Source: Pelobates cultripes
Taxonomy: Eukaryota > Chordata > Amphibia > Anura > Pelobatidae
Direction of reading: 5' to 3'
NCBI GenBank assembly: GCA_933207985.1
Contig: OW240918.1
Location: 21,055,602-21,119,601, forward strand
DNA: 64,000 bases
Shown here: piece by piece, positions 35,721 through 47,574 of the stretch
Layout of the letters: each line of letters begins with the position of its first letter
How positions within the stretch are numbered: position 1 is the first letter of the stretch
Made by a program: the position numbers and the translations under genes
The notes under the pieces: model-generated
Told to the model about the DNA's origin: nothing
What the model saw: the letters and a program-made list of their open reading frames with translations, nothing else
Databases searched by the model: none

Positions 35721-35829
35721 AGGTGCCATGGAGAAATCGTTCAGGCAGTCATCTTCATTAGTGTACAGGCAAACTACTTTTGCTTTTTTTTGCTACATGT
35801 GTTGTTTGTGACGAATGTTTATCTTTGAT

Positions 35830-36365
35830 TAAAATTATATAAAAATAAAAATGGAGAGAGAGCCCCTGTCTATAATTAAATATGGATGGAATATATGGAA
35901 TAACTTTATCCAAGAAACTTAGTATATACATATATTAAATGAGATGGTCCTTAGCAGTCTCATATAGCATTTTAGGATGCTCCCCCATCATCTCTCTATC
36001 TCCCCTTTTCCTGTGGGAGCATACATTAGGGACCCATGGCATAAATATGGAATTATATGTAGAATATGTATTATGGAATATTGTAATGGATACCCCTTAC
36101 TGTATTTTTCTTTCTTACTGTATCTTCGATGTTTAAGACCATCGTGTTTTTTGTTTGTTTTTATGTAATGAAGTTTGTTAATGCTTTTGATTAATTGAAC
36201 TCTAAAACAGATTTACCAATATGTGTTTTAGATAATAAGAATACTGTGATATATTGAAGTATTGGGAGATCAATAACATATTTTTGATGATTTGTGATTG
36301 TATGTTTGTTATATTTGAAAATATCTAATAAATATTTCTATAATAAAAAATTAAAAAATTATATA
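35830..36365 (+). repeat. Possible L1-type 3' UTR with A-rich tail
   Basis: A non-coding, T/A-rich stretch that ends AAAATATCTAATAAATATTT followed by an A-rich tail at 36340-36360. Vertebrate L1 3' ends often close this way. There is no adjacent plus-strand ORF2, so it would be a 5'-truncated copy. Weakly supported. Confidence 0.3.
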
Positions 36366-38997
36366 AAGATGTGGACTTATGTGGTAACATGTAAGTCACA
36401 AGTAGATATATTGCAAAATTACACATCATGAAACATCTATAGGAACATCAGATGTTGTGTTCACGGAGAAGTTAGAGAAACTACTACAAATGCCCACTCT
36501 TGCCGTACCATGCAGTAATTTTACCAGTATGGAGCAATTACATGATTTATATCTATCTAACAATAATAGATTCTAACTGACTTTTAAATAATAATTATAA
36601 TAATTTCATTTAATTGTAATAACTGCCTTGATGCTGGGAGCTTAGACATTTCTCCTAGGACTGTAAAGACAGAAAATAATCAGTTAAAAAAATATAAATC
36701 ATTAAAATGCATCCTATGCAAGTAGACGTGTGAACAGGTTATTTTGCATATTTGGCTGGTATATGCAGTTTTGTAGTTAGGGCTCTACATACAGTATCTA
36801 TAATACCTTTTGAGACAGGAAGTTTGAATCAGGGTCTTTCATACTTCAGAGGCCAGTAAGATAAACGTCACACAGCTGGGTAATAATGTCATCAATCCTC
36901 CTGGACAAACTTTAAAGCTAAATGTTCCCTTCCTGGCTAAATCCTTTGATGCAATTATTAGTATATTTAAGGTATAGCTTCACAGTAGGAAATAAAATAG
37001 CTGTCTAATGTCAAAAGTTAAAAGAATTGAGACATTTAAGTACATCAAATATTTGTGTACTTTGATTACACTCAAACTTATTTGTTACCTTAAACAATAT
37101 CAACACAATTATTCCCAAGTAAACCCACCAAAAAGCATGAAAACCAATAATGCTTCTACATCTTCCCAGGGACTGATACAAGCAATTCATAGCTAAAACT
37201 GTAATAATGTTTCTTTTTACTCTAAACCTAGTGATATTTTGAAATATCTCATTATTTTATGTCTCCCAAAGTGACAAGAAAAATGAAAAGTTGATCTTGT
37301 TAGTAAAAAGTCATGCATCTCACACATTTTGTTTTGGTTTATATGCTGGGTTGAATGCACTGTTTCATTCCCGTGAGTGCGACTAGACCACATTAAAATG
37401 TTTAAATCATATTTGCTTCTTGTTTTTTGTTACATTTCATTATTTATAACCACCCTGGGCACTTCAGTTTTTGTGGGACGAATGGCTGAGCATTATGAGA
37501 ACGACAGTTCCCATCCTGAAATTGGAAAGCTTGGCCATCGAGGACCTAGAGTAATTTTGTTTTGTGGTGAGACTTGTTTGTGGAAGACTGGCATATTTAT
37601 CTAAACAGTGGCCAAAGTTGCATTATCTCTTAAGGAAACTTTATCCATCCTTTTTAATGCTCATTGAACTCTTTGTCTTGTTATGTCAGAATTATAAGTA
37701 GCCTATGGCTATATGAAGCTGTAGGATCCTGTCTGGACCTCCTGCTGCAGACAACAGATGTTCTCTAATATGTAGTGCCTTTGCTAATGGGAACCATGCC
37801 CTGGGAAATAGCTTGGCTAAATGACCATTTAAGGTTGCAATGCTACTTGTTAATGAACTGCGTGAAGGAGTGAACATACAAAACTGCAGTTTTCCTTTTT
37901 GACATGTCAGTGTTCTCCCAGTAATGCTACAGAGAACCTTTGCATATGTTGTTCTACAATTAATGGTTAACTCTGTTTAAAAAGAATGTAAAATAACTTT
38001 ATCTCACTTCATGTTTAATATTAGGATACACTTCTTATTAAAATTGGCTCTAACATGGACTACAATGGCCTGGAGTCCAGACCTGCAACCACAGTCCAGA
38101 ACTATGGTTCAGAACCCAGGCATGCAGTAATAGTGCAAAATCCAAGCTTGTAACCATAATCTGGAATAAGATCAGAATACATGTGTGCAACTATTCACCA
38201 CAGTGTTGGCTGGCATCCATTGTTATACACTGATATACAGGCAATGCAGTTCGTGACCAAAAGCTACAGCAGAAACATTAATCTGAGCACTTCTCTCTAG
38301 GTTAACTGAGGTTATTGTTAATAGTCCAATTAAACAGGTTACTGTTAATAATTTCCATTATGTGCAATTGTGGGATATGAAAATCTCAAGTCTATTTAAA
38401 GAGTTTGTAGGATTCACATTCAATTTGACCTCCCTGTATGATGTCACGTGTTCCAATTTTTAGGAAAACATTCAAACATGAAGTTTCTTATTTAGTTTTT
38501 CAAAATGCTCACTGTTTCTCCAGAGCTCTGTAATTACATGAAAATACCAGTGGACAAAATATTTAATGATTAGACTTCATTTTTAACATAATCGCAGAGA
38601 ATTGTTATTTTTATGTAAAATTGTCAGAAATCAAAACCCCAGACCAAAAAGAAATCAAAGCAGTAATCAACAAGATGGTTCTAATAGGACTTGAACATCT
38701 GTGTCTTACTTGCTAGTGAATTGAATGAGCTCAGCAAGCCACTCTTGAAACTGGCATAGTGTGAGGATCCCAGCAAAGTTCTTCGCACTATGAAAGTCAA
38801 TTCACTTGCCTGATTTGCCTTCATTGTTTAAAGCACTTGTAGGAATCATAGGTTCTGACTTTCATCTGATCCATTTGCTTACCTGGACCCTGCTTCCTGG
38901 ATAATCTCTTTGCTTGCTATCTTTGCTGTTTCTGGACTGATATCTGGTTAATACCTGGCTTTGCTTACCTGGACAAAGGAAAATGCCCCTTATTGGT
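36366..38997. other. No gene seen
   Basis: About 2.6 kb of AT-rich DNA. The frame at 37377-37604 looks superficially like a secreted protein, but its GGCTGAGCATTATGAGAACG region resembles a common dispersed repeat. I do not call it a gene. A run of short CCAGxxCTG-like words near 38050-38170 is a degenerate low-complexity patch. Confidence 0.45.
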
Positions 38998-39220
38998 TGT
39001 GGCAAACCTAGCCACTTTAGGTCATATTGCAGAACATTTAAAGGTTGTCTGAAATAGCTGTGTTAACCTGGTGTAAAAATGTATTTGTGTGTTTTAGAAT
39101 AGAGAGCATGTCAATTGACTCCTGGAGCCGTGAATAAAATTGTCAGTTGACTCCTGGAGCCGTGAATAAAATTGTCAGTTGACTCCCTGAACTGTGTTTT
39201 GTCCGGTTACTGGGGGATTT
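38998..39220 (+). repeat. Possible LTR fragment with duplicated polyadenylation region
   Basis: Starts TGTGGCAAACCTAGCCAC and runs through two AATAAA signals in tandem 32-bp repeats (39111-39197) to GTCCGGTTAC, then TGGGGGATTTGGGAT. The last part is similar to the TGGGGG-type primer-binding region of tRNA-Pro-primed retroelements. No retroviral gene follows. It could be a solo LTR plus leader, but the ends and target duplication are not established. Confidence 0.3.
39111..39197 (+). repeat. 32-bp tandem repeat, 2.7 copies, with AATAAA in each
   Basis: TCAATTGACTCCTGGAGCCG plus TGAATAAAATTG repeats at 39111, 39143 and (partly) 39175 with exact 32-bp spacing. The first two copies differ by one base. 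Confidence 0.9.
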
Positions 39221-40250
39221 GGGATATTGCCTTCTTTTCCAGCGCTTTACTTTGGATTACCTTCTATACCAGCGGAGATCTTGGGATATAATATTGCAGC
39301 TCCGCTACACTGGTAACCTTCAATGTTTTTCTAGACTCATTCCTAAATTTAGTTCTGCTTTGCTAGGTTCCATACATGTATATAGTTTCTATGTTTATTC
39401 TTTTTAGCTTTGAATGTTTGTTAACAGAGAGCTTAATTATATATCGACAAAGGACCCATAGATATCTCATTCATAGAGGCTTTGCCTGAAATACTGAAAC
39501 AATTCATAACAAAAAGCAGGAACACTTGATGAATATTGGCTTTGCTTGAAAGGGTGAGAAAAGAGAGGACCCATGACAGAAGGCTAAAATGCTGAGAGTC
39601 AAACCTAGTGGAAGGGTTTAAGAACCAGGAAGTGGACCTTTAAGTCCATGAGAATTGTCCAGATGAGTCAACAGTGAAAAAGAGAGGAGGCGAAGGTGTT
39701 AGAGAGATGGGAGTTCAAGAAGAGACAATAGGATGAAGGGTGATCGTATCTTCTTGGAAAAAAAAACTTCTCTGCTGACCAGCAAACACATGGCAATAGG
39801 TTTATGAGGTTTGCATGGAATGTTTTTTTAGTAAATAAATAAAAGTTGATATATCTTGTGAATAAACTATTGTTATTACTTAAGAACAGTTCCACAAGGT
39901 ATGCAAATGTGTTCTGCTATGACAAGTACTAGACTTGCACAATTGGTTCCATACGAATTGAAATTCATTTGAAATTTGTGAGATCAGCGATGTATCTGAA
40001 ATATTGAACCACAAAACGCGATATGAACTAATCATGAAACAAACTAAACAGACATTGAACAAAACTGCTTTGTTTGTTTCATAATTCATAACGGAGTTCC
40101 AACCATGGAGCTAAAAAAAGATAATTGATGAAAAAATTATAATTGATGAACTGATTGATTGATTGATTGATACTTTAATGTGGCAAAGTCAAATACTTAG
40201 CACATATTTATAGGACACTGTCTAATACAATTGATTGGGAGTAATGAGAA
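39221..40250. other. No gene; possible MITE fragment
   Basis: AT-rich DNA. Around 39928-40090 the sequence CTAGACTTGCACAATTGG followed by ATACGAATTGAAATTC resembles the unit at 42930 (CTAGACATGTGCATTCG), suggesting a dispersed repeat. Confidence 0.4.
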
Positions 40251-40252
40251 TA

Positions 40253-41804
40253 CAGGGAGTGCAGAATTATTAGGCAAGTTGTATTTTTGAGGATTAATTT
40301 TATTATTGAACAACAACCATGTTCTCAATGAACCCAAAAAACTCATTAATATCAAAGCTGAATATTTTTGGAAGTAGTTTTTAGTTTGTTTTTAGTTTTA
40401 GCTATGTTAGGGGGATATCTGTGTGTGTGCAGGTGACTATTACTGTGCATAATTATTAGGCAACTTAACAAAAAACAAATATATACCCATTTCAATTATT
40501 TATTATTACCAGTGAAACCAATATAACATCTCAACATTCACAAATATACATTTCTGACATTCAAAAACAAAACAAATCAGTGACCAATATAGCCACCTTT
40601 CTTTGCAAGGACACTCAAAAGCCTGCCATCCATGGATTCTGTCAGTGTTTTGATCTGTTCACCATCAACATTGCGTGCAGCAGCAACCACAGCCTCCCAG
40701 ACACTGTTCAGAGAGGTGTACTGTTTTCCCTCCTTGTAAATCTCACATTTGATGATGGACCACAGGTTCTCAATGGGGTTCAGATCAGGGGAACAAGGAG
40801 GCCATGTCATTAGATTTTCTTCTTTTATACCCTTTCTTGCCAGCCACGCTGTGGAGTACTTGGACGCGTGTGATGGAGCATTGTCCTGCATGAAAATCAT
40901 GTTTTTCTTGAAGGATGCAGACTTCTTCCTGTACCACTGCTTGAAGAAGGTGTCTTCCAGGAACTGGCAGTAGGACTGGGAGTTGAGCTTGACTCCATCC
41001 TCAACCCGAAAAGGCCCCACAAGCTCATCTTTGATGATACCAGCCCAAACCAGTACTCCACCTCCACCTTGCTGGAGTCGGACTGGAGCTCTCTGCCCTT
41101 TACCAATCCAGCCACGGGCCCATCCATCTGGCCCATCAAGACTCACTCTCATTTCATCAGTCCATAAAACCTTAGAAAAATCAGTCTTGAGATATTTCTT
41201 GGCCCAGTCTTGACGTTTCAGCTTGTGTGTCTTGTTTAGTGGTGGTCGTCTTTCAGCCTTTCTTACCTTGGCCATGTCTTTGAGTATTGCACACCTTGTG
41301 CTTTTGGGCACTCCAGTGATGTTGCAGCTCTGAAATATGGCAAACTGGTGGCAAGTGGCATCGTGGCAGCTGCACGCTTGACTTTTCTCAGTTCATGGGC
41401 AGTTATTTTGCGCCTTGGTTTTTCCACACGCTTCTTGCGACCCTGTTGACTATTTTGAATGAAACGCTTGATTGTTCGATGATCACGCTTCAGAAGCTTT
41501 GCAATTTTAAGAGTGCTGCATCCCTCTGCAAGATATCTCACTATTTTTGACTTTTCTGAGCCTGTGAAGTCCTTCTTTTGACCCATTTTGCCAAAGGAAA
41601 GGAAGTTGCCTAATAATTATGCACACCTGATATAGGGTGTTGATGTCATTAGACCACACCCCTTCTCATTACAGAGATGCACATCACCTAATATGCTTAA
41701 TTGGTAGTAGGCTTTCGAGCCTATACAGCTTGGAGTAAGACAACATGCATAAAGAGGATGATGTGGTCAAAATACTCATTTGCCTAATAATTCTGCACTC
41801 CCTG
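40253..41804 (-). mobile_element. Tc1-like DD37E transposon, 1,552 bp, nearly intact
   Basis: The outer ends are perfect 25-bp inverted repeats, CAGGGAGTGCAGAATTATTA then GGCAA (40253-40277 and 41780-41804), flanked by TA on both sides. A second, internal pair, TGTGCATAATTATTAGGCAA (40444-40463 and 41606-41625), is also perfect and shares the ATTATTAGGCAA core. Each end therefore has two likely transposase sites, the IR/DR layout known from Sleeping Beauty-type elements. The single gene is on the minus strand and has one frameshift. The spacing of catalytic residues places it in the DD37E group (known in the literature as TRT), found in fish, frogs and other vertebrates. Perfect ends suggest recent activity. 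Confidence 0.9.
40577..41586 (-). pseudogene. DD37E Tc1-like transposase with one frameshift
   Basis: It would cut the element out and paste it into TA sites. The N-terminal part (41586 down to about 41350) has a helix-turn-helix (SEKSKIVRYLAEGCSTLKIA) and a basic GRKKR/KPRRK stretch, likely a nuclear signal and DNA contact. The C-terminal frame (from 41311 down to the stop at 40577; 244 codons) carries the catalytic triad: D in VLWTDEM (residue 52), D in IFMQDNAPSH (143) and E in PDLNPIENLW (181), with 37 residues between the last two. Both parts are in good order; one frame change near 41340-41375 separates them. Total coding length is about 340 codons, normal for the family. The start at 41586 (MGQKKDF) fits. 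As read, it makes no full enzyme. Confidence 0.88.
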
Positions 41805-41892
41805 TATAGTAATCTCACATATAGATGACCAAATGGAGATGCTACAAAAAAAGCATGTGTATCTTCTAGCACTTGGAATTCTATTAACACAA

Positions 41893-41895
41893 TCT

Positions 41896-41979
<84 letters not shown>
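41893..41979. repeat. (TA)n microsatellite
   Basis: About 87 bp of TA repeats interrupted once by TAAATA near 41937-41943. Confidence 0.95.
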
Positions 41980-43864
41980 TATTTGCAGATTTAGACATGA
42001 CTTGGATAAAAGCTAGACTGGCCTCTTTAGAAGTTATAGATACTCCAATTTAAATATTCCTTAAACTAATGATTCTTCTACAAAGGAAACATTTCTTTTA
42101 AATTGCATATAGCTGGGCATAGCACAATGTCTGTTTTTTTCCCTTCAAATACTAGGTATCATAAAGGCTGCTATGTCAGATGAAACATTGTTCTGTGCTT
42201 CTTTTTAATGCAACTTTGTAATTTGGAGTGACTGGTCCCATTGTTACCTGCCTGGGGTTTGTATTCCTGGACCACTGGGTACATTAACCCATCATCTTTT
42301 AAGTGAGTGAAGTCTTACCTTAAAATGAAATATCCCATCTTATGAGTCATCTATTAGAAATAAATTAATTTAGTGCATCTACTTCCTAAAGAATAAGGGC
42401 ATTAAAAGATGGTTGAAAGAGCATAATCTATGAACGTATTAAATGCTCTTTCTTTGTAACAGAACAGAGATCATGGACCATTTCACATGAGTAAAACATT
42501 CTGGAACATGTTCAGAAACAGCAGAAGAGAATATTTGGTTTGTTTGTTATTTTTTCGCACAGAAAAAATATAGGCGTAGATAGAAATAAATAAAGCTATG
42601 TAGTGGACTTCTATATTTATTGCAAATTCTCTGTCTTTCAATGTCAATGTTCATAAAAACTTTAAATCTTTCTAAATGTACGTGATATTTAAACCATTGC
42701 AATTGAGTTATCTAATTTCATCCCAATGTGTGACGATTTTGGAGAATGTTTTGTTTTACAAAATTTTAGCAGCATCATTGTTATAGACCTCCCAGACATG
42801 CTTTCTCTGCTCTAAAAGGCTGTCTTATGTCACCTATTGGCTTTGGAATTGAACCATCATATGCAGGATGCCCTAAAAGAGAGAGCATTGTACTGTCCTA
42901 TATTTTAGTTCTGATATTAGGTATGAACTAGACATGTGCATTCGTTATCAAGCTAATATGATTTCGTCCCAATTTTCCGACTTTTTCGTATTCGTTTACT
43001 ATAACATAAACAATTAAACATCCTATATACAAACTTTATATGAAACGAAAGGGCAAATGCCCAATGCATTACCTTTTTGTTTCAGTTCTTTCCTTTAATA
43101 GACTTTGTGCTGCAGGATAGGCAGATAGTGTTCACCTAATCCATGCGAACGATTGCATCGAACAGTGCTCTTCCAGGATGTAAAGAAACAAACGAAGGCG
43201 AGGATGGAAGTTCAGTGGTGTTCGCGAGTTCGAGTATCCGATTTTAGTTCCATGCACTGGACGACCAAAAACTGCTGCCTGCGTTCGTGCGAACAAGATG
43301 GCCACCACCATGTGTTCATGCATGCGAATGGCGGCTACCCAGCCGAGCACTGATAACACTGAGGTGTGAATTGTTATTGAGTTGTTAACAGGGGTGAATA
43401 AGGTTAATTATCTGGACCTGGATTCATCAAGCATTAATGGTTTTGGAACACAGTCTTCAAATCAAAAAGAACATGTTATTCCTTTGTAAACTTGCATTCG
43501 TTATCAAGTAGGCATGACTATGGTTGTAGAAATAAAAATAAAAGATCTAAATAAAAAGTTCCTCTTGAACAAACCAGTATTTTATAAACAGATAATTATA
43601 TGCTTATACAAATGAAAAAACATGAGTGTAGCAAGCAGAAGGGTTGGATAAATTCACCCCTAGTCATGATCGTCTACACCATCAATATAGGGTGGTCAAA
43701 GGGCCATTTGTGATTTACTGATCAATCTCTGAGAGCTGACATGTAAATTGTCATAAGTGTAGGCATGCATGAACTATGAGCATAATATGTGCTGAATGTC
43801 TTAGCTGTCAGAAGATGGAGATTCTGGGGTATACAACTGTGGGGTATGTTTAAAGATATCACCA

Positions 43865-43866
<2 letters not shown>
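41980..43866. other. No gene; GTTCG/CGAAC-rich patch at 42930-43370
   Basis: Mostly AT-rich DNA. Between about 42930 and 43370 CpG-containing words (ATTCGTT, GCGAACG, TTCGCGAG, CGTTCGTGCGAAC) become frequent, unlike the surroundings. The stretch starts CTAGACATGTGCATTCG. This is probably a dispersed repeat of the same style as the foldback elements at 16743 and 63053; ends were not found. Confidence 0.4.

Positions 43867-43916
<50 letters not shown>
43867..43916. repeat. (TAA)n microsatellite
   Basis: About 16 uninterrupted TAA/AAT units. Confidence 0.95.
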
Positions 43917-43919
<3 letters not shown>

Positions 43920-44091
43920 TAGGACTGAAACATATACTCCACAACCAAAATGATCTGGCCTAAACCTTTAAGGACCATGGCAATTTTGTGATGTGACGCA
44001 ATTGTGCCTAAGGTCTTTTTGTCACTTGTCACTTTTGACTTATGTTTATTCTACCATAATTTCTCCTATTTCTGTTTAGGTACACCCATAC

Positions 44092-44093
<2 letters not shown>

Positions 44094-44135
<42 letters not shown>
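44094..44135. repeat. (TA)n microsatellite
   Basis: About 19 TA units. A translated frame through it is an artefact. Confidence 0.95.
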
Positions 44136-44139
<4 letters not shown>

Positions 44140-44699
44140 TTTTAAAGGACAAATATGGATTTCTTTTTATACCCTATATGTATACATTACACAATAATAA
44201 ATAGGGATAAAATATTAAACAACTGGAAAAAGAAAAAGAAAAACACATTTTTTTCAGTTTTACATTTAATTATTTCTACACGACAGGTGCAGGTAAACTA
44301 ACTCAACTTAGATTCACTACTTAGCCCTGATTATTAAAATGCCCAATACATCTAGGGATTCAATTAATTTTAGGAACTTTTAAACAAATATTGCAAGGAG
44401 TGAATTGTGGTTTGTAAAGATACAACTTTGTAAAATTTGTCATGCTAAGATTACAACTTTTATAGTAGTAACAGAATTCAAAACTACTACACAAACTCAA
44501 ATATTTGTAGAAAGTACATCCCCCAGGCATAACTTTTCAGTTAACCATATTGTCACAAACCAAGTTAAAGCAAGTTACCTTTTTTTCCCCACACATTTTA
44601 TTTTGGGAAAATTCACAGATTAAACATGTTCCACTATTGTAAACACCCCATATTTGTAATCTGCTCCTGTTCTTCAGTGCAATGATACCCCACATGTAT

Positions 44700-44995
44700 A
44701 CATTTTTCCCTTAATCCTGCCCTACTCCTACCCTCAGTTTAACCCTTAATCCAACTCTTAATCCAACCCATATTTCAACGCATAATATAACACATAATCA
44801 TACCATAATCATACTCATAATTTAACCTATAATCAGACTAAAAAACTAACCCTTTTCCTACTTCTAATACAACCCATAATCCTACCCATAATGAAACCTC
44901 CAGTACTACCCCTAATTCTACCCGTAATCAATCCATAATCAAACCCATAATCTAGCCCATAATGTCAGTCATAATCCATAATCCATTGACATCAG
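44700..44995. repeat. Degenerate tandem array, ~12-bp ACCCATAATC(C/A)- unit
   Basis: Words such as AACCCATAATC, TACCCATAAT, AACCCTTAATCC and ATCATACTCATAAT recur every 11-13 bases for roughly 300 bp. There is strong strand asymmetry: C-rich, almost no G. It looks like an old short-unit satellite that has drifted. Confidence 0.65.
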
Positions 44996-45588
44996 TAGAA
45001 GTATTTCCTTTCTCACACATCCCCAGATATTGGAAGATACCTGGGGATCCTTGGTTTCATTGTTGATTTGACCCCTGCTGGTACCTTTACAGCATGACAA
45101 TCTATGCCATCACTGGGTGTTAATGCCTTACACTGCTTGATGGCATAGACCATCAGGTGGCCCTAAAAGGGTTACTCTAAAGATGGTGTGTACATAAATT
45201 AGTGTGGGTATAATGGACTATGATGACATGCATTATATGAGGTATATACGCTGTTGGTATCACGCTTATCCCTATAAAACACTGTACATAATTATACATA
45301 TCTACAGAAGTGAGAATTTCGGCATGAATGCATTTAAGGGAGAGTGTGGGAATGGTAGTCTGTTTCTCTGTAAGTATAGGATAGTATGATCCCCCACCTG
45401 TTTGTCTATACCTGTGGGAGGGTTTAGCATCGCTATCATTCATTTTCAATATAATATAAAAACATCCCGATTGCACCTTCGTTTGGGTTTGTAATAAATG
45501 AATTCTAACATAGTAATCGTTGGTGTTTTGAGGAGATGGATGTGAAAAACTATCTTTATCAATACTTTGCACATTTCTCTTAAAAAGC
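44996..45588. other. No gene seen
   Basis: A 131-codon minus-strand frame spans 45177-45572. It has no motif and no homology that I recognise, and it overlaps another long frame. I treat it as chance. Confidence 0.45.
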
Positions 45589-45592
45589 TTAA

Positions 45593-46064
45593 TGGACCAC
45601 TATAGTGCCAGGAAAACATACTCGTTTTCATGGCACTATAGTGCCCTGAGGGTGCCCCGCCGGGATCTGGGGAGAGGAAGGGGTTAAACACTCACCTTTC
45701 TCCAGCGCTGGGTGGGGAGCTCTCCTCCTCCTCTCCGTCTCTTCTCCTCCTCTTCGGCTGAATGTGCATACGCGGCAGGAGCTGCGCGCACATTCAGCCA
45801 GTCTCATAGGAAAACATTCATAATGCTTTCCTATGGACGCTGGCGTCTTCTCACTGTGAATTTCACAGTGAGAAGCACGCAAACGCACGCAAACTGTCAA
45901 TGAGACAGCCACTAGAGGCTTTAGATGCTGGATTAACCCATTTATAAACATAGCAGTTTCTATGAAACTGCTATGTTTATTAAAAAAATGGGTTAACCCT
46001 CGCTAGACCAGGCACCCAGACCACTTCATTAAGCTGAAGTGGTCTGGGTGCCTAGAGTGGTCCT
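45593..46064. mobile_element. TTAA-type MITE, 472 bp, with internal palindromes
   Basis: Left end TGGACCACTATAGTGCC after TTAA (45589-45592); right end GGTGCCTAGAGTGGTCCT before TTAA (46065-46068). Exact TTAA duplications and related inverted ends support insertion by a TTAA-specific transposase (piggyBac or Kolobok type). Inside are three hairpins: GCACTATAGTGCC near 45600-45646, AAACATAGCAGTTTC...GAAACTGCTATGTTT (about 45946-45980), and CAGACCACTTCA...TGAAGTGGTCTG (46017-46048). It is GC-richer than its surroundings and non-coding. Confidence 0.7.
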
Positions 46065-46068
46065 TTAA

Positions 46069-46805
46069 TCATTCAATAAATAATGTAAAAAAAACAAATT
46101 GAGTAAACCACACATAAAATGTAAATACCTCAAATTGTGCACTTAGCCTGGACTGTGAAGAATTTGTATGTGATTTCCAGCATTACACAAAATAAATAGC
46201 ATGAGATTGGTGAGGTTTATATAAGAGTTTGTAGGAAAAAATATTCGCCCACCACCTCCTTTGCTGAGGATTACAATTAAATAATGGCTGCCAAGTTCTG
46301 TGTTTAGGTAAAAGCATGAGAAAATACTAATTTTTTTAAGTCACAGAAGGGTTTCAGTGACAGGGCAGTGAGAAAAATTGACAGCTTCCAACATTTAAAA
46401 GACAGCTGTTCCTCTTCAGGTACTATTACTAATGAACACTACTGTAACATTTGCTCTGAAATCTGCCAAACAGAAATAATTTTCTGATCCTAAGAGAATT
46501 GTAAAATGCTTGTCTTTGCACACTCTGCGTAATTACTCTACAATGTCACGTATAAATAATATTGTATGTTTAACTACTTACGAAGGTGCAAGAGAACTTT
46601 TATTAAACTATGATAGGAAGAAATGCTCAAGGTGGTAATTTTTTTTAAATATAATGTAACACACAATACTTTGAAGAACTCTTAGATTTCAGTGATTGTT
46701 TGCAACTAAAATGAAAAAGCAGAGATTTTCTGATGTTTCTAGGAGTTATGAATTTATTGTGGACAAAAAAAGAACTTTTCAGGCAAGTAATAAATAAAAT
46801 GTGTA
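46069..46805. other. No gene seen
   Basis: AT-rich DNA, nothing recognised. Confidence 0.5.
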
Positions 46806-46985
46806 ATTATTATTATTATTATGTTATTATTTATACAGCGTCAACAAATTCTGCAGCGCTTTACAGTGGGTGGACAAACAGACATGTAGTTGTAACCAGA
46901 CAAGTTTGACACACAGGAACAGAGGGGTTGAGGGCCCTGCTCAATGAGCTTACATGCTAGAGGGAGTGGGGTAAAATGACACAAA
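46806..46985 (+). repeat. SINE-like interspersed repeat with (ATT)n start
   Basis: An (ATT)n run leads to ATTTATACAGCGTCAACAAA, then TTCTGCAGCGCTTTACAG and GGGCCCTGCTCAATGAGC then TTACATGCTAGAGGGAG. The order of blocks matches 14255-14570. Confidence 0.6.
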
Positions 46986-47574
46986 AGGTAAAGGTAGTAT
47001 TCGACTAATGACAGTTACAAGAGAGGAATCATGTACAGCAAAAAAAAAAAAAAATACCCTCAAAGCACTATAACCACTACTTACTGATGCAGTGGTTATG
47101 GTGCCAAGAGTACCCTGGCCCTCTCCATTGTAAACAATCAAACCATTCAAGAATATTTTGACATATTATCTGGGGTCTGCCAAGTGCTGCTCCTCACTGC
47201 TCTCTGCAGTCAGGAGAGCTCCTGCTTAGCAGACTTAACTCAGAGCAGAAAACTTCCTGTGTTCTGTGAAGGTTGTAGTACTGGCATGAAGGGTCTCCCG
47301 AATACCCTGGTATGGGGTAAAAAACATTGTAAAACAGCTCCACTACTATACTCTAATGCACCAGAGCACTCCTGGCACAATAACCACAGCAGCACTGGGA
47401 GTGTTCCATTAAGAAAAGCTATAAACTTACATGGAATGACATTATCCTGACAGTGGTACATTTGGCAGACACTAATACATACATGATCTTTTTTTAAATG
47501 CTGAATACATTGTTAAGTCCAGTAATTTACAGTTTGTCAGAATATTAATTATTTTTCATAATTCACAGTGTTGC
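46986..47574. other. No gene; possible MITE remnant
   Basis: Contains AAAGCACTATAACCACTAC near 47062 and words resembling the internal part of TTAA MITEs, but no ends. Short frames on both strands at 47184-47461 are unconvincing. Confidence 0.4.

Noticed and set aside
37377..37604. A 75-residue frame with a hydrophobic start that looks like a signal peptide
   Set aside because: The downstream part resembles a dispersed GGCTGAGCATTATGAGAA-type repeat, there is no motif, and the frame is short. I judged it chance.
45177..45572. A 131-residue minus-strand frame
   Set aside because: No recognisable motif, and it overlaps another frame on the same strand. Length alone is not enough in 64 kb.
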